A stretch of DNA of 28,359 bases from Oxalobacter sp. GTDB taxonomy: Bacteria; Pseudomonadota; Gammaproteobacteria; Burkholderiales; Burkholderiaceae_D. Below, one piece after another: positions 27,188 to 28,359 of the stretch (position 1 is the stretch's first letter; the number at the start of each line of letters is the position of its first letter). Location: contig JAAZED010000349.1 in assembly GCA_012512465.1 (NCBI GenBank), positions 1 to 28,359 on the forward strand, written 5' to 3'. Under the pieces are notes generated by a model. It did no database searches. It was not told where the DNA came from and was given only the letters and a program-made list of their open reading frames with translations. A program made the translations under genes and the position numbers.

Positions 27188-27219
27188 CCCTGTCCATCCC
27201 ACTATTGAGAGAATGTCAT

Positions 27220-27795
27220 ATGTCATCAGGTAAACCAGGTGAACGCAAACTGCAGATACTTCAGGCACTGGCACAAATGCTCGAACAGCCTCGCGGCGAA
27301 AAAATCACAACCGCGGCGCTGGCTCGCCATCTGTCGCTTTCCGAAGCGGCCCTTTACCGGCATTTTGCAAGCAAGGCACAGATGTTTGAGGGCTTGATCG
27401 AATTTATTGAGGCAACGGTTTTCGGGTTGATCAACCAGATTACGGCACAGGAAGAAAGCGGTTTTTCGCAGGTACAGGCTATGATCAGGATGCTGTTGAA
27501 TTTTGCTGAACGCAATCCGGGCATGACGCGGGTACTCACGGGGGATGCGCTGGCCAACGAAGATGAGCGTCTGCAGCTCAGGATGAATCAGTTTTATGAC
27601 CGGGTGGAGCTGGCTTTCCGTCACAGTCTGCGCGTGGCTGCGGCACAGGGGCAGGGCAGGGAAGATGATGCGGGAGTAAGGGCCGGAATTCTCATGGCAT
27701 TTGTTGCCGGGCGCTGGCAGCGTTATGCCAAAACCGGCTTTACCGTCAGCCTGACGCAGGATATGCCTCAACAGATCCGGCTGCTCCTGATGTAA
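27220..27795 (+). CDS. slmA: Nucleoid occlusion factor SlmA (TetR family)
   Basis: 191 residues. A TetR-like DNA-binding protein that, bound to sites spread over the chromosome but not the terminus, disrupts FtsZ polymers over the nucleoid. The helix-turn-helix is at about residues 29-52 (ITTAALARHLSLSEAALYRH), a strong SlmA signature. The rest, with FAERNPGMTRVLTGDALANE and VAGRWQRYAKTGF, is also typical of the family. ATG 27220 is chosen; an upstream TTG at 27205 only adds five residues and the GAGAG ribosome site lies before the ATG. It probably shares a transcript with the HAD gene 32 bases upstream. I see no GTGAGTACTCAC-type SlmA site in the window. Confidence 0.92.
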   Translation: MSSGKPGERKLQILQALAQMLEQPRGEKITTAALARHLSLSEAALYRHFASKAQMFEGLIEFIEATVFGLINQITAQEESGFSQVQAMIRMLLNFAERNPGMTRVLTGDALANEDERLQLRMNQFYDRVELAFRHSLRVAAAQGQGREDDAGVRAGILMAFVAGRWQRYAKTGFTVSLTQDMPQQIRLLLM

Positions 27796-27847
27796 GCATG
27801 TGTTGTCAGATGGGGTAAAAGTCATATTCGCCGGGGAGACGTGGCGT

Positions 27848-27853
27848 TATAAT
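27848..27853 (+). promoter_or_regulatory. Possible -10 element of coaE
   Basis: A perfect TATAAT, 91 bases before coaE. No good -35 hexamer is seen at the right distance, so this is tentative. Confidence 0.35.
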
Positions 27854-27864
27854 TCATACAATCG

Positions 27865-27908
27865 CAAACAGGAATGACTGACCGGCCTATCGGGGGCCAG
27901 CCTGTTTG
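27865..27908. repeat. Imperfect inverted repeat in the slmA-coaE gap
   Basis: Outer arms CAAACAGG (27865-27872) and CCTGTTTG (27901-27908) are perfectly complementary, and inner GGCC blocks can also pair. There is no T run after it, so it is not a standard intrinsic terminator; it could be a structured coaE leader or an operator. Confidence 0.5.
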
Positions 27909-27938
27909 TATCCGGACCAATTTACTCACAGGAAGGCT

Positions 27939-28359
27939 ATGCCTGGCAGCCAAAACGCACAACCGGCTTTTTTTTCGCTTGGACTGACCGGCGGGATCGG
28001 CAGCGGTAAATCCACAGTCGCAGCGCTTTTTGCCGAACATGGCGCGGGTATTGTTGACATGGATGATATTGCTCACAGGCTGACGGCGCCGGGTGGAAAA
28101 GCGATGAACGTGATTCGCCGTGAATTTGGCGATGCCTATGTCAGTAAAGATGGTTCGCTTGACCGGGCAAGGATGCGCGAACTGGTTTTTCAGGAGCCGT
28201 CAGCCAGGGAAAAGCTGGAAAATATCCTGCATCCGATGATCCGCCAGCATGCCTGGGATCAGGCGGTGCAACTGAAAACAGATTATGTTATTTTTGTGAT
28301 TCCCCTCCTGACCGAGCAGCCGGCCTGGCAGGAAATGGCATCCCGAATCCAGGTGGTGG
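27939..28359 (+). CDS. coaE: Dephospho-CoA kinase, N-terminal part
   Basis: 140 residues visible, open to the window edge. It phosphorylates dephospho-CoA to coenzyme A, the last step of CoA synthesis. The P-loop GGIGSGKST is at residues 18-26, followed by the family blocks IVDMDDIAHRLTAPGG and ILHPMIRQHAWDQAVQ, and VIFVIPLLTE. The ATG has AGGAAGG just upstream. The C-terminal third is outside the window, so the full domain cannot be checked. Confidence 0.96.
   Translation, partial: MPGSQNAQPAFFSLGLTGGIGSGKSTVAALFAEHGAGIVDMDDIAHRLTAPGGKAMNVIRREFGDAYVSKDGSLDRARMRELVFQEPSAREKLENILHPMIRQHAWDQAVQLKTDYVIFVIPLLTEQPAWQEMASRIQVV

Overview
The window is a chromosomal housekeeping region of a betaproteobacterium. 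The protein set suggests Burkholderiales: a beta-type DnaA, gyrB next to dnaN without recF, a HAD pyrimidine nucleotidase followed by slmA, and a small RVDIFRR-type protein of a kind I recall only from that order. Roughly balanced base composition would fit an Oxalobacter-like member of Oxalobacteraceae better than a GC-rich relative. That placement is inference from gene content, not a search result.

Layout. Positions 1-430 hold the 5' part of a leftward EamA/DMT transporter. Positions 621-3612 are a tightly coupled operon, xseB-ispA-dxs, with ATGA overlaps (DNA repair plus isoprenoid precursor supply), followed by folE2 (first step of folate synthesis). A leftward PduO-type cobalamin adenosyltransferase, rightward pyrC and a leftward short malic enzyme follow. 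A gene-free, very AT-rich stretch (7647-8139) then carries DnaA boxes and a perfect 16-bp parS, and leads into mnmG-rsmG-parA-parB. Next come hpt (leftward), a long aminopeptidase P, a small conserved protein (leftward) and the Mg2+ P-type ATPase gene mgtA. The classical replication cluster gyrB-dnaN-dnaA is leftward and diverges from rpmH-rnpA-yidD-yidC. The window ends with a HAD nucleotidase, slmA and the start of coaE.

How it works together. The window holds the initiator (DnaA), sliding clamp (DnaN), gyrase B, segregation proteins ParA/ParB, their parS site, the nucleoid-occlusion factor SlmA, and what looks like the replication origin. The most notable reading is that oriC lies next to mnmG (about 7.7-8.1 kb) rather than between dnaA and rpmH. 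The malic enzyme-mnmG gap has two perfect DnaA boxes plus weaker ones, an AT-rich block and parS. Spot counts of G and C on the + strand switch from C-rich to G-rich there and do not switch back at dnaA. If so, dnaA, dnaN and gyrB are transcribed head-on to the fork. No RNA genes other than mRNA leaders, no insertion sequences, no CRISPR arrays and no phage genes were seen. Apart from the origin/parS/mnmG arrangement I found no convincing sign of an undescribed system.
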